DNA of 39,297 bases from Verrucomicrobiota bacterium. GTDB lineage: Bacteria; Verrucomicrobiota; Verrucomicrobiia; Limisphaerales; UBA1096. The notes beneath the pieces were generated by a model. The model saw nothing but the letters and a program-made list of their open reading frames with translations, did not search any database and was not told the DNA's origin. Below, in pieces: positions 39,218 through 39,297 of this stretch. Both the position numbers and the translations under genes were made by a program. The stretch is taken from assembly GCA_014382705.1 (NCBI GenBank), contig JACNJE010000052.1, positions 1-39,297 of the forward strand, read 5' to 3'. Each line of letters opens with the position of its first letter. The first letter of the stretch is position 1.

Positions 39218-39297
39218 TAATCTGGCAATCAAATAGTGGTCTTCACTAGTGTCCGGTTAAGAATTTAGAGACAATGGTTTCACTACCATAAAATAAG
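39218..39297. mobile_element. AT-rich tail, possible edge of an insertion sequence
   Basis: The 80 bases after queA drop sharply in GC content and contain ACTAGTGTCCGGTTAAG (39247-39263), which resembles the end of a transposon inverted repeat. No transposase and no second end fall inside the window, so this is only a suggestion. Confidence 0.25.

Overview
The window is a gene-dense, GC-rich stretch of a Gram-negative bacterial chromosome. It has no gap over 300 bp without a gene, and I found no tRNA, rRNA or CRISPR array. The gene families and their order point to the phylum Verrucomicrobiota or a close PVC relative. The evidence is a mraZ-to-ftsZ division and cell-wall (dcw) cluster with an FtsZ of unusual sequence, a lysine/alanine-rich DksA/TraR-type protein beside rpmG and rpsR, and lineage-looking hypothetical genes inside conserved operons. 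The phylum call is an inference from gene content, not from a marker-gene tree.

Layout, left to right. 1-1448 (+): the 3' end of ispH, interrupted by an in-frame TAA, then a dgt-type dNTPase. 1639-6857 (+): a GldA/GldF/GldG-like ABC exporter module with a DUF4340-like protein, closed by a strong intrinsic terminator. 6971-13023 (+): a LolD/MacB-like ATPase with a very large (1110 aa) FtsX-type permease, then two secreted proteins of unknown function. 13109-15859 (-): a BamD-like TPR protein, LptE and tRNA-guanine transglycosylase. 15950-18630 (+): a biotin-protein ligase, aroB and a small hypothetical gene. 18634-20610 (-): a ZIP metal transporter, and a DksA-like / L33 / S18 cluster with its own terminator. 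20815-37862 (-): the dcw operon, mraZ-hyp-rsmH-ftsL-ftsI-murF-mraY-murD-LysM-ftsW-murG-murB-ddl-ftsQ-ftsA-ftsZ, with many ATGA or GTGA stop/start overlaps and one good promoter upstream of mraZ. murE and murC are missing from it. 38147-39217 (+): queA, followed by an AT-richer tail that may be the edge of an insertion sequence.

Much of the window serves the cell envelope: lipid II synthesis (murF, mraY, murD, murG, murB, ddl), septal synthesis and division (ftsI, ftsL, ftsW, ftsQ, ftsA, ftsZ), outer-membrane biogenesis (bamD-like, lptE) and export (Gld-like and LolD/FtsX-like systems). tgt and queA are two steps of queuosine tRNA modification.

The most striking signal is not a gene. The perfect palindrome GCTTGGCCAAGC, often extended to CGCTTGGCCAAGCG, occurs at least 23 times in 39 kb on both sides of operons, inside genes and between them. 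It is usually read in frame as Leu-Gly-Gln-Ala or Leu-Ala-Lys. By base composition fewer than 0.1 copies would be expected. It resembles in behaviour, but not in sequence, the HIP1 palindrome of cyanobacteria or DNA-uptake sequences.
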